Positions 37,052 to 46,837 of a stretch of 64,000 bases of DNA are shown here, piece by piece. The notes under the pieces were generated by a model. The model saw only the letters and a list, made by a program, of their open reading frames with translations, was not told the origin of the DNA and ran no database searches. Each line of letters starts with the position of its first letter. Positions within the stretch are counted from its first letter, which is position 1. The stretch lies in assembly GCF_000335475.2 (NCBI RefSeq), contig NZ_ANAH02000005.1, positions 496,001 through 560,000 on the forward strand. The letters run 5' to 3'. This DNA is from Cystobacter fuscus DSM 2262. GTDB taxonomy: Bacteria > Myxococcota > Myxococcia > Myxococcales > Myxococcaceae. The translations under genes and the position numbers were made by a program.

Positions 37052-38389
37052 CTACGTGCCCGCGAACTGCACGCCCTCGAAGACGAGCGTGGGCGTGCGC
37101 GAGGTGCTGTAGCGGTAGGGATCGCCGCCCACGGCCACCAGCCGCTTCCACAGGTCCAACTGGTTGCCGGAGATGTTCATCTCGCTGATGGGCTCGGCGA
37201 GCTGTCCTCCGCGCACGCGGAAGCCCTGGATGCCGAGCGAGAAGTCACCGGTGAGGGCGCTCGAGTTGCCCCCGAGGAAGCCCGTCACGAGGATGCCCTC
37301 GCCCAGGTCCGTCAGCAGCCCCGCCCGGTCCTTCGTTCCCAGCTTCCAGGAGAGGTTGGAGGGGCCCCCCGTCGTCGGACGCGTCTGGAGCTTGCGGGCG
37401 TAGTAGCTGTCGATGAAGTACGTGCGCAGCACGCCCTCCTCGAACAGCGCCATCGGGCGGGAGGTGAGGCCCTCGCCGTCGAACAGGCGCGAGCCGAGTC
37501 CCCGCTTCAGGTGCGGATCGTCGGAGAGGGACAGCAGCGAGCTGCCCACCTGCTGGTCCAGCTTCCCGTCGAGGAACGAGCGCTTCTGCTGGATGGCCGC
37601 GCCCACCATGGACGAGAGGAGCATCGACACGAGCCGGCCCGCGGCCTTGTTGTCGACGGCCATCGGCAGCACCGCCGACGCCCCCTTCACCGAGCCGATG
37701 CGGCCCTGGGCCCGCTCTCCGGCACGGCGGCCCAGTGCGGTCGCCGAGGGCAGGTCCTCGAAGAAGCGCGCGAAGCCGGAGTCGCCCTCTTCCGGGCGGC
37801 GTCCATCCGGATCCTGCACGCTCACCTCCGCGGAGGCGGCGAACTGCGTGGAGCGTGAGCCTCCCTCGAAGCCATTGGAGGTAACACGGAACACCTCGCG
37901 GGACAGGTCGCCGAAGCCCGTGGTCACCGAGAGGATGGCGCCCTTGCCCTCCGCTGAGCGGGCACCTTCCTCCAGTTCCCGGGCGAAGCGCTGGCGCTCC
38001 TCGGAGGAGAGCTGCGCCTGGCGTGGATCCTCGATCGTCAGATCCACGCTGGCGCGCCCCGCGTAGAACTCGGGCTCGGGAAGGCGGCGGTGCTCGTCCG
38101 GGGTGAGGACCCGCGTCATCGCGATGGAGTCGGAGATGAAGCGCTCGAGTGCCTCGGGGCGCAAGTCGCTCGTGGAGACGGCGGAGTAGCGCCCGTCGAC
38201 GAAGAGCTGGAGCGACAGGCCGCGGGTGGTCGCCTCGGAGACCTTCTCCACGCGGCCATCGCGCCACTGCACTTCCAGCTCACGCATGCGGCCCGCGGTG
38301 GCCGAGGCCTCGTTGGCCCCGTGCCGGCGCGCCAGGTCCACCGCCTGCCGCGCCGTCTCTTCCAGACTCGTGCTGTTCGTCGTGCTCAT
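37052..38389 (-). CDS. pmbA: PmbA/TldE protease subunit
   Basis: A 445-residue inactive partner of TldD. It shares the two-domain fold (TTRGLSLQLFVDG, GFRVRGGQLAEPISEMNISGN near the C-terminus) but has no HExxxH, as expected for TldE/PmbA. In enteric bacteria the TldD/TldE heterodimer trims unfolded peptides such as microcin B17 and CcdA; a similar role is likely here. The start lies 11 bp after the tldD stop. Confidence 0.93.
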   Translation of the reverse strand: MSTTNSTSLEETARQAVDLARRHGANEASATAGRMRELEVQWRDGRVEKVSEATTRGLSLQLFVDGRYSAVSTSDLRPEALERFISDSIAMTRVLTPDEHRRLPEPEFYAGRASVDLTIEDPRQAQLSSEERQRFARELEEGARSAEGKGAILSVTTGFGDLSREVFRVTSNGFEGGSRSTQFAASAEVSVQDPDGRRPEEGDSGFARFFEDLPSATALGRRAGERAQGRIGSVKGASAVLPMAVDNKAAGRLVSMLLSSMVGAAIQQKRSFLDGKLDQQVGSSLLSLSDDPHLKRGLGSRLFDGEGLTSRPMALFEEGVLRTYFIDSYYARKLQTRPTTGGPSNLSWKLGTKDRAGLLTDLGEGILVTGFLGGNSSALTGDFSLGIQGFRVRGGQLAEPISEMNISGNQLDLWKRLVAVGGDPYRYSTSRTPTLVFEGVQFAGT

Positions 38390-38400
38390 GCCGGCCTCTT

Positions 38401-39912
38401 TCACGCGTTGCGCCCGCCCACGGTGATGGACGCGACCCGGACGGTGGGGATGCCCTGGGACACGGGCACGCCCTGTCCATCCTTGCCGCACGTCCAGCCG
38501 CCCTCGTCGATGACGAGATCATTGGCGACCATGTCCACCTTCTCCAGGACCTTGGGCCCGTTGCCAATGATGTTCACGTCCTTGATGGGGCGCGTGAGCT
38601 TGCCGTCCTCGATGAGGTAGCCGTTCTTCACGTAGAAGGTGAAGTCGCCGGCGCCGATGTTCACCTGGCCGTTGGTGAAGTTGGAGCAGTAGATGCCCTT
38701 CTTCACGGAGGCGATGATCTCGTCGGGCGTGTGGGGCCCCGGCAGCATGTACGTGGAGCGCATGCGCGGCAGGGGGGCGTGGCGGTAGCTCTCGCGCCGG
38801 CCGTTGCCCGTGGGCTTCACCTTGTAGTGGCGGGCGGAGATGGAGTCGTGGAGGAAGGTGGTGAGGACCCCATTCTCCACGAGCATCGTCTTGTCCGGCA
38901 CGTTGCCCTCGTCGTCCACGTTGATGGCGCCACGCGCGTGCTCGTTCGTGCCGTCGTCGACGATGTTCACGAAGGGGTGGGCGATGGGCTTGTTGAGCTT
39001 GTCCGCGTAGATGGACGTGCCCTTGCGGTTGAAGTCGGCCTCCATGCCGTGGCCGATGGCCTCGTGCAGGAGAATTCCCGAGGAGCCCGCGGCGAGCACC
39101 ACCGGCATCTCCCCGGCCGGCGGCTGCACGGAGTCGAACAGGATGGTGGTGCGCGCCACCGCCTCGCGCACGATGCGCTCCAGCCTGTCGCGCGAGTAGA
39201 ACTCCAACCCCGCGCGGCCGGCGACGCCGTACGCGTTCTGCTCGCGCTTGCCGTTCTGCTCGGCGACGCACGACAGGTAGAGGCTCGTCATCGGCTGCAC
39301 GTCCTCGACGATGCGCCCGGTGCTGTCGGCCACGAGCACCGCGCCATGCTCATCCGAGAAGGACAGGCTCACCTTGGCGACGCGGCCGTCGGCCTGGAAG
39401 GCCGCCGAGTTGAGCCCCTCGAGGATGGGCAGCTTCTGCTCGGGGCGCACCGCGTCCCAGCCGGCCTGGAGCACGTAGCGCTGGGGGAGATCCTTGAAGA
39501 CGTGGAAGTGCTGGGGGCCGGCGCGCGAGGGTCCATCCGCGATCGCCGCCGCCGTGCGCGCGGCGCTGCGCATCGCCTCCTGGGACAGTTCCTCGGTATA
39601 GGCGTAGCCCGTCTGGTCTCCCTTGACGACGCGCACCCCCACGCCGAGCTCCACGGTGGTGAACGCCCGGTTCACCGCGCCGTCCTCCAGGGACATGGAG
39701 GTGGAGACGCGGTGCTGGAAGAACAAGTCGCTGTAGTCCCCGCCGCGCGACAGCGCCGCGGCGAGTGTCTCGCGGATGAGCGTCTCGGTGACGCCGAAGC
39801 GGGCGAAGTACCCGACTCCCTCCGCGGGCCCTCGAGTGCCCGTCCGCTCCGCCTCCGCACCGCCAAGCAGTGCCTCGTCCGTGCCGCCACCCACCAGGTC
39901 CTGTCGCGTCAT
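38401..39912 (-). CDS. tldD: TldD metalloprotease subunit
   Basis: This 503-residue zinc metalloprotease has a zinc motif HEAIGH (His283, Glu284, His288) followed by GMEAD. The N-terminus is acidic. The fold continues with VLVADSTGRIVEDVQ and ends near SITVGGRNA. A good AGGAGGAG precedes the ATG at 39912. It forms an operon with pmbA. The longer upstream frame is shadow. Confidence 0.95.
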   Translation of the reverse strand: MTRQDLVGGGTDEALLGGAEAERTGTRGPAEGVGYFARFGVTETLIRETLAAALSRGGDYSDLFFQHRVSTSMSLEDGAVNRAFTTVELGVGVRVVKGDQTGYAYTEELSQEAMRSAARTAAAIADGPSRAGPQHFHVFKDLPQRYVLQAGWDAVRPEQKLPILEGLNSAAFQADGRVAKVSLSFSDEHGAVLVADSTGRIVEDVQPMTSLYLSCVAEQNGKREQNAYGVAGRAGLEFYSRDRLERIVREAVARTTILFDSVQPPAGEMPVVLAAGSSGILLHEAIGHGMEADFNRKGTSIYADKLNKPIAHPFVNIVDDGTNEHARGAINVDDEGNVPDKTMLVENGVLTTFLHDSISARHYKVKPTGNGRRESYRHAPLPRMRSTYMLPGPHTPDEIIASVKKGIYCSNFTNGQVNIGAGDFTFYVKNGYLIEDGKLTRPIKDVNIIGNGPKVLEKVDMVANDLVIDEGGWTCGKDGQGVPVSQGIPTVRVASITVGGRNA

Positions 39913-40010
39913 CCCGTGTCTCCTCCTACCGTGCACTTCTCGAGTACCCATCTTCGCGCACCCCGGTGGAACCAGGAGGTCGCCACCGGGAGTTTCCCAG
40001 CGGCCCCGGC

Positions 40011-41864
40011 TCAACTCAGGGACGTCATGCGCACCACCTCGTCGAAGGAAGTAAGACCCATGGCGAGCTTTCGCACGGCGGCTTCGCGCAGCGTGCGCGT
40101 GCCCGCCCGGCGCGCGGCGTCCAGGATCTGCGTGTGGTTGGCGCCGCGCGAGATGAACTCGCGCAGCTCGTTGTTCATGTTGACGATCTCGAAGGCGCCC
40201 GTGCGGCCCCAGTAACCGGTGCCCCGGCAGCGCACGCACCCCACGCCCTTGACGATGCGCACCCCGTTGGGCAGCAGGGGGATGGGGGTGCCCAGCATGG
40301 CCAGCTCGTCCTGGGTGAGCGACGTCTGCTGGGCGCAGTGCGGGCACACGCGCCGCAGCAGGCGCTGGGCCATCATGCCGATGAGGCTCTGGGCGAGCAG
40401 GAAGGGCGGCACGCCCAGGTCCTTGAGCCGGGCCACCGAGCCGATGGCGTCATTGGTGTGCAGCGTGGAGAGCACCAGGTGGCCCGTGAGCGCGGCCTGC
40501 ACGGCGTTCTCCGCCGTCTCCTCGTCGCGGATTTCTCCCACCATGATGACGTCCGGGTCCTGGCGCAGGATGCTGCGCAGGGCGTTGGCGAAGTCGAGCC
40601 CCACCTTGGGCTGCACCTGCACCTGGTTGAAGCCGTCCCACACCATCTCGATGGGATCCTCGATGGTGGTGACGTTCACGTCCGGCCCCGCCACGGCCTT
40701 GAGCGCCGAGTAGAGCGTGGTCGTCTTGCCGCTGCCGGTGGGGCCGGTGACGAGGATGATGCCGTGGGGCTGATCGATCCACGACTCGAAGACGCCCTTC
40801 TCCTGTTGATCGAAGCCGAGCTGGGCGATGTCCTGCACCAGCGTCTCCGGGTCGAACACGCGGATGACCACCTTCTCGCCGAAGGCGGTGGGCAGGCAGG
40901 ACACGCGCAACTCCACCTCGCGCCCGTCCTTCTCCGTCTTGATGCGGCCGTCCTGGGGCTTGCGCTTCTCGGAGATGTCCATGCGCGAGAGCATCTTCAC
41001 GCGCGACACGATGGGCGGGTGCACGCCCGCGGGCAGGGTGTAGACGGGGTGCAGCACTCCGTCGATGCGCAGGCGCACGAGCGAGGTGTTGCGCTTGGGC
41101 TCGATGTGGATGTCCGAGGCGCGGTTGTCGAAGGCGTAGCGCAAGAGGTAGTCCACCGCCTGCACCACGGGCTGGTCCGCGGCGTCCAGCTCCTGGCGGC
41201 CACTGAGCGTGACGAGCTGCTCGAAGTTGCTCACCTGCGGCGAGTTGCCCGGATTGGCGCTGAAGTCATCCGCGGCCTTGGCCAGCGTGCGCTTGAAGCC
41301 GTAGATGTCCGCGATGGCCCGGAGGATGTCGCCCTTGGAGGCGAGCACCGGATCGATGGGCATGCCGGTGAGCACGTGGATGCTCTCGAAGAGCTCCTGA
41401 TCGAAGGGGTTGGCCACCGCCACCACCAGCCGGCCGTCCTGGCCGCGCTCGAGCGGCAGCAGCACGTTCTTCTGCGCGAAGGGCCGGGAGACGGTGCGGG
41501 TGGCCAGCGCCATGTCCAGCTTGAGCGGATCCACCTTCTTGTAGGGGATGCCGGCGGCGCGCGCGGCGATCTCCGTGACCCGGTCCTCGTCGAGCACGCC
41601 GCGGCCCTCCGCCAGCGGCACCTGGAAGGCGGCGACGATCTCCACGGGAGACACGTCGTAGCGCGTCGTGTCCTTGGCCGCGACGCCCTGGTTCTTGAGG
41701 ACCCGGGCCCGGGCGGCCTGCTCGCGCGCGAGGATGTTCTGCGCCTGCTCGGCGGTGAGCACCCGCTGGGAGACGAGCGCGTCGAGCACGAAGGACAGCG
41801 AGAAGTCGGTTCTGCTCCGGTTCGGAGAGGGAGCGGACGGGGTCACGGGCGCGGGCAAAAGCAT
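40011..41864 (-). CDS. GspE/PilB-type secretion ATPase, orphan
   Basis: This 617-residue hexameric ATPase is of the type that drives type II secretion or type IV pilus assembly. The N-terminal MshEN-like part (about 90-190) is followed by the catalytic core: Walker A GPTGSGKT (374-381), Asp box TIEDPIE, Walker B DPDVIMVGEIRDEE and His box LSTLHTND. A tetra-cysteine zinc site (CPHC and CVRC) lies near the C-terminus. No pilus or secretion genes are near. AAGGAG abuts the ATG at 41864, and an in-frame TTG 6 nt further is an alternative start. Confidence 0.92.
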   Translation of the reverse strand: MLLPAPVTPSAPSPNRSRTDFSLSFVLDALVSQRVLTAEQAQNILAREQAARARVLKNQGVAAKDTTRYDVSPVEIVAAFQVPLAEGRGVLDEDRVTEIAARAAGIPYKKVDPLKLDMALATRTVSRPFAQKNVLLPLERGQDGRLVVAVANPFDQELFESIHVLTGMPIDPVLASKGDILRAIADIYGFKRTLAKAADDFSANPGNSPQVSNFEQLVTLSGRQELDAADQPVVQAVDYLLRYAFDNRASDIHIEPKRNTSLVRLRIDGVLHPVYTLPAGVHPPIVSRVKMLSRMDISEKRKPQDGRIKTEKDGREVELRVSCLPTAFGEKVVIRVFDPETLVQDIAQLGFDQQEKGVFESWIDQPHGIILVTGPTGSGKTTTLYSALKAVAGPDVNVTTIEDPIEMVWDGFNQVQVQPKVGLDFANALRSILRQDPDVIMVGEIRDEETAENAVQAALTGHLVLSTLHTNDAIGSVARLKDLGVPPFLLAQSLIGMMAQRLLRRVCPHCAQQTSLTQDELAMLGTPIPLLPNGVRIVKGVGCVRCRGTGYWGRTGAFEIVNMNNELREFISRGANHTQILDAARRAGTRTLREAAVRKLAMGLTSFDEVVRMTSLS

Positions 41865-42000
41865 CTCCTTGCGGCCACGAGCAACACGGCCAGCGAGCCA
41901 GGCAATCCCGGCGCGTTCACGGCGGTTCCCAGGCAACCACACCCGGGACCCGGGCTTCCAGCCACTTGCTCCTGTTCCGGAGACAGCCCGGAGGAGCAGT

Positions 42001-42762
42001 CTATCCGCGAACCGCCCGGACGGTCGCCTCCACGAGCGCCTCGGGGGTGGGACGCTCGGCCACGGCGGCCACCACGAGCCCCAGTTGGGACAGCGCCGCG
42101 GCGGTGGTGGGGCCAATGGCCACCAGCCGGGCCGCGCCGAGCCGCTCACGGCCCGCGTCCTCCAGGAAGGCCTCCGCCGTCCGGGGCGAGGCGAAGAGGG
42201 CCACGTCGGGCGGCGAGGCCTCGAGCAGGGCCCGCGTCTCGTCGGGCAGCACCGTGGGCCGGGCGCGGTAGGCCGTCACCCGCGTCACCCGCGCGCCGTG
42301 CTCGCGCAAGGCGTCCTCCAGCTCGCGCCGCCCCTCCTCCGCCGCGGGCAGCAGCACTTCGTCCTCGGGGTTGAGCGCGGGGCGCAGCACCTCGGCGAGC
42401 GCCTCGCCCGTGCCGCTGGGGGACTCGGCGGCCACCTTGAGCCCGTAGCCCTCCACGGCGCGCGCGGTGCGCGGCCCCACCACGGCGAAGCGCACGGGCG
42501 ACAACAACTGCGTCGTGCCCGCCTCGCGCAGCGCCTCCATCAACGCGTCCACCGCCGAGGCGCTGGCGAACACCACCCACTTGTAGCGCTGGATGGACTC
42601 CGCGGCCGCCATCAACGGGCGCGAATCCTCCGGAGGCACCAGCTCCAGCAACGGCACGTGCAGCACTTGCGCGCCCTCGTCCTCGAGGAGGAAGCACAGC
42701 TCCTCCGCACGGTCACGGGGGCGCGTCACCAGAACGCGGATACCTTCGAGTCGCCTGTCCAC
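42001..42762 (-). CDS. hemD: Uroporphyrinogen-III synthase
   Basis: A 253-residue protein with a GTG start 10 bp after the hemC stop. It has the two similar alpha/beta domains of HemD: VLVTRPRDRAEEL, KWVVFASASAVDAL and GPTTAAALSQLG. It closes hydroxymethylbilane with ring D inversion to uroporphyrinogen III. The family is weakly conserved, and position after hemC is strong support. Confidence 0.92.
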   Translation of the reverse strand: MDRRLEGIRVLVTRPRDRAEELCFLLEDEGAQVLHVPLLELVPPEDSRPLMAAAESIQRYKWVVFASASAVDALMEALREAGTTQLLSPVRFAVVGPRTARAVEGYGLKVAAESPSGTGEALAEVLRPALNPEDEVLLPAAEEGRRELEDALREHGARVTRVTAYRARPTVLPDETRALLEASPPDVALFASPRTAEAFLEDAGRERLGAARLVAIGPTTAAALSQLGLVVAAVAERPTPEALVEATVRAVRG

Positions 42763-42772
42763 GGACTCGACT

Positions 42773-43714
42773 CTAGGACTCCCGCGCGGAAGCGAGGCGA
42801 CCAAAATCACGCAGGATGTCCGCCGCGCCACGCGACAACAATTCCTCCGCGAGCGCGTCGCCCACCGCGAGCGCCGCCTCCACCGGGCCACTGCGCTCGC
42901 CCAGCACCACCTTCGTGCCATCCGGCCGCCCCACCAGTCCACGCAAGTGGACGGTCTGGCCCTGCACGGTGGCATGTCCCGCGAGTGGGACGGTGCAGCC
43001 CCCTTCCAGGCGGGCCATGAAGGCGCGCTCGGCCGTCACCGCCACGCGCGTGGTGGCATCCTCGAGCGGCGCGAGCAGGCCGCGCACCGCGGCGTCTTCC
43101 GTGCGGCACTGGATGGCGAGCACGCCCTGCCCCACCGCCGGCAGGCTCACGCTGGTGGGCAGCACCTCGGCGATCTCCGCTTCCAGGCCCAGGCGCTTGA
43201 GGCCCGCGAAGGCGAGCACCGCGCCATGCAGTTGCAACTCGCGCATGCGCGCCAGCCGCGTCTGCACGTTGCCGCGCAGGCTGACGATCTCCAGGTCCGG
43301 CCGCCGCGCGCGCAGGATGCAGCTGCGCCGCAGCGAGGACGTGCCCAGGCGCGCGCCCGGAGGCAGCCGCTCCAGCGACAAGCCGGGAGGGCCGCAGAGC
43401 GCGTCGCGGGGATCCTCGCGCGTGGGCAGCGCCGCGAGCAGCAGGCCCGGGGGCAGCACGGACGTCATGTCCTTGAGGCTGTGCACGGCCAGGTCCGCGC
43501 GGCCATCGAGCAGGCACTGCTCGATCTCCTTCACGAACAACCCCTTGCCGCCCACGGTGGACAGGGGCGCGGCGAGGAAGCGGTCACCCGCGGTGGTCAT
43601 TTCCACGAAGGAGACCTGCAGCTCGGGATGGAGCCGGGTGAGCAGCGCGCCCACGTGACGGGCCTGCCAGAGCGCCAGCGGACTCTGCCGGGTGGCGATG
43701 CGGATGGACTTCAT
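42773..43714 (-). CDS. hemC: Porphobilinogen deaminase (hydroxymethylbilane synthase)
   Basis: A 313-residue enzyme that joins four porphobilinogens. [13 protein letters not shown] at the N-terminus, [17 protein letters not shown] and VHSLKDM are family motifs. The dipyrromethane cofactor is attached to Cys240 in GGCTVPL. The start overlaps the hemA stop in an ATGA arrangement. Confidence 0.97.
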   Translation of the reverse strand: MKSIRIATRQSPLALWQARHVGALLTRLHPELQVSFVEMTTAGDRFLAAPLSTVGGKGLFVKEIEQCLLDGRADLAVHSLKDMTSVLPPGLLLAALPTREDPRDALCGPPGLSLERLPPGARLGTSSLRRSCILRARRPDLEIVSLRGNVQTRLARMRELQLHGAVLAFAGLKRLGLEAEIAEVLPTSVSLPAVGQGVLAIQCRTEDAAVRGLLAPLEDATTRVAVTAERAFMARLEGGCTVPLAGHATVQGQTVHLRGLVGRPDGTKVVLGERSGPVEAALAVGDALAEELLSRGAADILRDFGRLASARES

Positions 43715-45021
43715 CCCTTGCCTCCCGTGGCCACCACGTTGGGAGCGGAGGCGTCCGGCGCGTTGGGCGAGCCCTCGAGCCCGAAGAGCTCGGCGGCGGC
43801 GCCCGCCAACCGGTTGCCCTCGTGCTCGGGCCCCACCGCCCGTAGCCGCGCGGTGGGCTCGTGCAGCAGCTTGTTGACGATGGCGCGCGCCATGGCCTCC
43901 ACGCTCTTGCGCTGCTTGTCGTTGAGGCTCTCACCGAGCGCGGCGAGCGTGCGCTCCACCTCGGCGCGGGCGATGGCCTCGCCGCGCTGCCGCAGCTGGG
44001 CGAGCACCGGCACGCCCTGGCGCACGGCGCGCTCGCGCACGAAGCGGGCCACCTCCTGGGCCACGAGCACCCCCGCCTTCTGCGCCTCCTCGGCGCGGGC
44101 GGCGGCGTTGTCCGCCACGAACTTCTGGATGTCGTCCAGATCGTAGGCGTGCACCCAGTCCAGCGCTCCCACCTCGGGGGCGATGTCGCGCGGCACGGCC
44201 AGGTCCACCATGAAGAGCGGGCGGAAGCGGCGCGCCTTGCCCACCGAGGCCACGTTCTCCTGGGTGAAGAGGGGCACGGGCGAGGCGGTGCTGCACACCA
44301 CCACGTCCGCCGAGGCGAGCAGCGCGAGCAGCTCCTCGAAGGGCCGCGCGGTGGCACCCACCTCCGCCGCGAGCGCCTCGGCGCGCGAGAAGGTGCGGTT
44401 GGTCACCAGCATCCGCGTGGCCCCGGCCTGCTTGAGGTGGCGCGCGGCCAGCTCCGACATCTCCCCGGCGCCCACCAGCAACACCGTCTTGTCGCGCAGC
44501 CCGTCGAACACCTTGCTCGCGAGCGCCACGGCCGCACTGGCCATGGAGGTGGCGGAGCGGCCGATGGCCGTCTCGGTGCGCACGCGCTTGGCACAGCCGA
44601 ACGCCGCGGCGCACACCCGCGTCAGCTCGCCGCGCACCGCCCCCGAGCCCTGCCCCCGCTCGAACGCGTCCTTCACCTGACCGAGGATCTGCGCCTCGCC
44701 GAGCACCATGGAGTCCAGGCTCGCCGACACCCGGAAGAGGTGCACCAGCGAGTCCTCGCCCCGGTGCTCGTAGAGGTGCTCCATCGTCTCGGGGCCGCCG
44801 AGCGCCTGGAGCTCGCGCAGCGCGCCCTCGCGGGCCTGGGCCACGTCCGGCGAGGCCATGTACAGCTCCACCCGGTTGCACGTGGACACGAGCATCGCCT
44901 CGTGGGGCGCCTGGGCCAGGCGCCGCAACAACTCCACCTGCTGGGACTCGGGCAGTGCGAGCCGCTCGCGCACGGACAGCGGCGCCGTCCGGTGCGACAC
45001 ACCCATGCACAGGAACTCCAT
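43711..45021 (-). CDS. hemA: Glutamyl-tRNA reductase
   Basis: This 436-residue, NADPH-dependent enzyme reduces glutamyl-tRNA to glutamate-1-semialdehyde, the first step of C5 tetrapyrrole synthesis. The catalytic Cys48 lies in [26 protein letters not shown] and the Rossmann [14 protein letters not shown] follow. Substrate supply links it to gltX and tRNA-Glu in this same window. The start lies 2 bp after the upstream stop; the longer frame is shadow. Confidence 0.97.
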   Translation of the reverse strand: MEFLCMGVSHRTAPLSVRERLALPESQQVELLRRLAQAPHEAMLVSTCNRVELYMASPDVAQAREGALRELQALGGPETMEHLYEHRGEDSLVHLFRVSASLDSMVLGEAQILGQVKDAFERGQGSGAVRGELTRVCAAAFGCAKRVRTETAIGRSATSMASAAVALASKVFDGLRDKTVLLVGAGEMSELAARHLKQAGATRMLVTNRTFSRAEALAAEVGATARPFEELLALLASADVVVCSTASPVPLFTQENVASVGKARRFRPLFMVDLAVPRDIAPEVGALDWVHAYDLDDIQKFVADNAAARAEEAQKAGVLVAQEVARFVRERAVRQGVPVLAQLRQRGEAIARAEVERTLAALGESLNDKQRKSVEAMARAIVNKLLHEPTARLRAVGPEHEGNRLAGAAAELFGLEGSPNAPDASAPNVVATGGKG

Positions 45022-45023
45022 AG

Positions 45024-45833
45024 CTAGCGCCAGCCTCCACCCACGTGCGTGAAGTCGTACGACGACAGGAAACACAGCAGCAACAAGCCAAACCCCGTCA
45101 TGGTCAGCAGCGCGACACGCCGGCCCCGCCACCCCCCGAAGGAGCGCGCGCTGACGAGCGCGGCGAAGACGACCCAGGCCACCAGGGTGGCGATCTGCTT
45201 GGACTGCCAGGACCAGACGAAGCCCGGCGCCGCGCTGGAGAAGAAGGCCCCGGTCACCAGCGTCACCGACAGCGCGATGAAGCCCACCACCACGAGCTGG
45301 CGGTTGAGGGTGTCGAGGAACTCGAGCGAGGGCAGGCGCGCGAAGAGCAGGCCGAAGCGCTTGCCCTTCACCTGCCGCTCCATGAGCAGGTACATGCCCG
45401 CCACGCCCGCGGCCACCGCCGAGGCGGCCACGCCCAACAGGGCGATGGTGATGTGCACGGGCAACAGGGGCCGCTGCACGTACGGCGGCAGGGGCGTGCC
45501 CCCATCCAGCAACAGCCCCGGCAGGAGCACCGCCACCGCCAGGGGAGTGATGAAGGCCCCCATCACCGGCCGGCGGTAGCGCACATCCACCACCAGGAAG
45601 ATGGCCAGCAGCAGGAAGGCGAAGGTGGAGAAGCCCTGGGCCATTCCCACCGGGCGGCCTCCCTGGGCGCCGAAGAGCCCGAAGAGGGCCACTCCGTGCA
45701 GCACCAGCCCGGTGCCCACGAGCACGCGGCCCGCGGTCGCCAGCGCTTCCCATTGGCGGACGAGGTACACCAGATAGACGAGCGCCGCGACGACATAGGC
45801 GTGGCAGGCGAGTGAGACCAACGCGTGGTTCAT
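45024..45833 (-). CDS. CcsA/HemX-type membrane protein
   Basis: This 269-residue protein has about eight membrane helices. The WSWQSKQ segment matches the WxWxxK-like region of cytochrome c assembly (CcsA) and HemX proteins. In other bacteria HemX lowers the level of glutamyl-tRNA reductase, and CcsA handles heme export for cytochrome c. Position just ahead of hemA favours a HemX-like role, but the two cannot be separated from sequence alone. The start MNHALVSL at 45833 is preferred over a TTG at 45845. Confidence 0.85.
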   Translation of the reverse strand: MNHALVSLACHAYVVAALVYLVYLVRQWEALATAGRVLVGTGLVLHGVALFGLFGAQGGRPVGMAQGFSTFAFLLLAIFLVVDVRYRRPVMGAFITPLAVAVLLPGLLLDGGTPLPPYVQRPLLPVHITIALLGVAASAVAAGVAGMYLLMERQVKGKRFGLLFARLPSLEFLDTLNRQLVVVGFIALSVTLVTGAFFSSAAPGFVWSWQSKQIATLVAWVVFAALVSARSFGGWRGRRVALLTMTGFGLLLLCFLSSYDFTHVGGGWR

Positions 45834-45863
45834 GGCGGCTAACAACCCACTGGACTGAGCGCG

Positions 45864-46235
45864 TCAGCCCATTTTGTTCAAAAGAAATGCGGCGAGCAGG
45901 TCCGTCTCCGAGCCTGCCTTGCCGTCCTCCGAGGAAGCATCCGAGGGGGATGGAACCTCGGCTACATAACCGGGGACCACCTCATATGCCGTCTCTCCGA
46001 GCAACACGGAGTCGGCCATCTGCTCGGCCCCCAGGGACTCGAGCTGCTCCTCCGTCTTCACCTTGGACACCAGGCGGTTGGTGTCCTCGCCCGTAACCAA
46101 CTGGACGATGTGGACGGCGGGCACCACCGGGTACACACCCGGCTCACCCGTCACCACCAGGACCCCGTCCTTGACGTCCGCTTTGTCTTCCAGCGCCCAC
46201 TCCTCGAGCTGGGTCTGGGGAAGGAAGAGCTTCAT
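45864..46235 (-). CDS. Small acidic protein of unknown function
   Basis: This 123-residue protein starts MKLFLPQTQLEEW. The central part (VLVVTGEPGVYPVVPAVHI) is a likely beta domain, and the C-terminal third is acidic and Ser-rich. No family is recognised. It is divergent from the thioredoxin gene and 30 bp upstream of the tetrapyrrole operon on the same strand. Confidence 0.65.
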   Translation of the reverse strand: MKLFLPQTQLEEWALEDKADVKDGVLVVTGEPGVYPVVPAVHIVQLVTGEDTNRLVSKVKTEEQLESLGAEQMADSVLLGETAYEVVPGYVAEVPSPSDASSEDGKAGSETDLLAAFLLNKMG

Positions 46236-46434
46236 GAAGGTCCCATTCTACACCGCCCGGCCCTGGGCCGAAGTGCCAACTACCACACGGAGGCGGATGG
46301 GGTGCGACGTCCGAGCCCCGTCCGCATCTACGTAGGCAGGCAATGGACCCGGCGAGGTCCCATGCTTGCAGGCCAGGTAGGCGCGTATTAGAGGACGCGC
46401 CAGCCGAAGCGGCCCACGAGCGAGAGGAGACACC
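46236..46434. promoter_or_regulatory. Divergent intergenic region before thioredoxin
   Basis: These 199 bp separate a small unknown gene from trxA. A weak TTGCAG/TATTAG pair near 46370-46395 has a short 14-bp spacer. I do not assign it as a promoter. Confidence 0.3.
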
Positions 46435-46764
46435 ATGGCAGGCGCTGACGTGTTGACTGTTGGAGATGGGGATTTCAAGAAGGAAGTGCTGGATTCCACC
46501 CAGCCCGTGCTGGTGGATTTCTGGGCCACGTGGTGCGCCCCGTGCCGCGCCATCGCGCCCGCCATCGACGCGCTGGCCACCCAGTACAAGGGCCAGCTCA
46601 AGGTGGCCAAGATCGACATCGACCAGAACCAGGACACCCCCCAGCAGTACGGCATCCGCTCCATCCCCACCCTGCTCGTCTTCAAGGGCGGCAAGGTGGT
46701 GGATCAGATCGTCGGCTCCGTGCCCCGGTCGAAGATCGAAGAGGCCGTGAAGAAGGCCCTGTAG
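46435..46764 (+). CDS. trxA: Thioredoxin
   Basis: This 109-residue thiol-disulfide reductase has active site WCAPC (33-37) where most thioredoxins have WCGPC. The IPTLLVFKGG cis-Pro segment is present. There is no signal peptide, so it is cytoplasmic. GGAG precedes the ATG. Confidence 0.95.
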   Translation: MAGADVLTVGDGDFKKEVLDSTQPVLVDFWATWCAPCRAIAPAIDALATQYKGQLKVAKIDIDQNQDTPQQYGIRSIPTLLVFKGGKVVDQIVGSVPRSKIEEAVKKAL

Positions 46765-46777
46765 TTCCCGCCGTCCT

Positions 46778-46834
46778 CCGCGCGGAGCACCCCTTGAGCT
46801 TCCCCTGGGGGGTTGCCTTCGGGGCTCCGCGCGG
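46778..46834. terminator. Long hairpin after thioredoxin
   Basis: CCGCGCGGAGC (46778-46788) pairs with GCTCCGCGCGG (46824-46834) over a 35-nt loop. It lies between convergent genes and lacks a T tract, so it may terminate both. Confidence 0.35.
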
Positions 46835-46837
46835 GAC

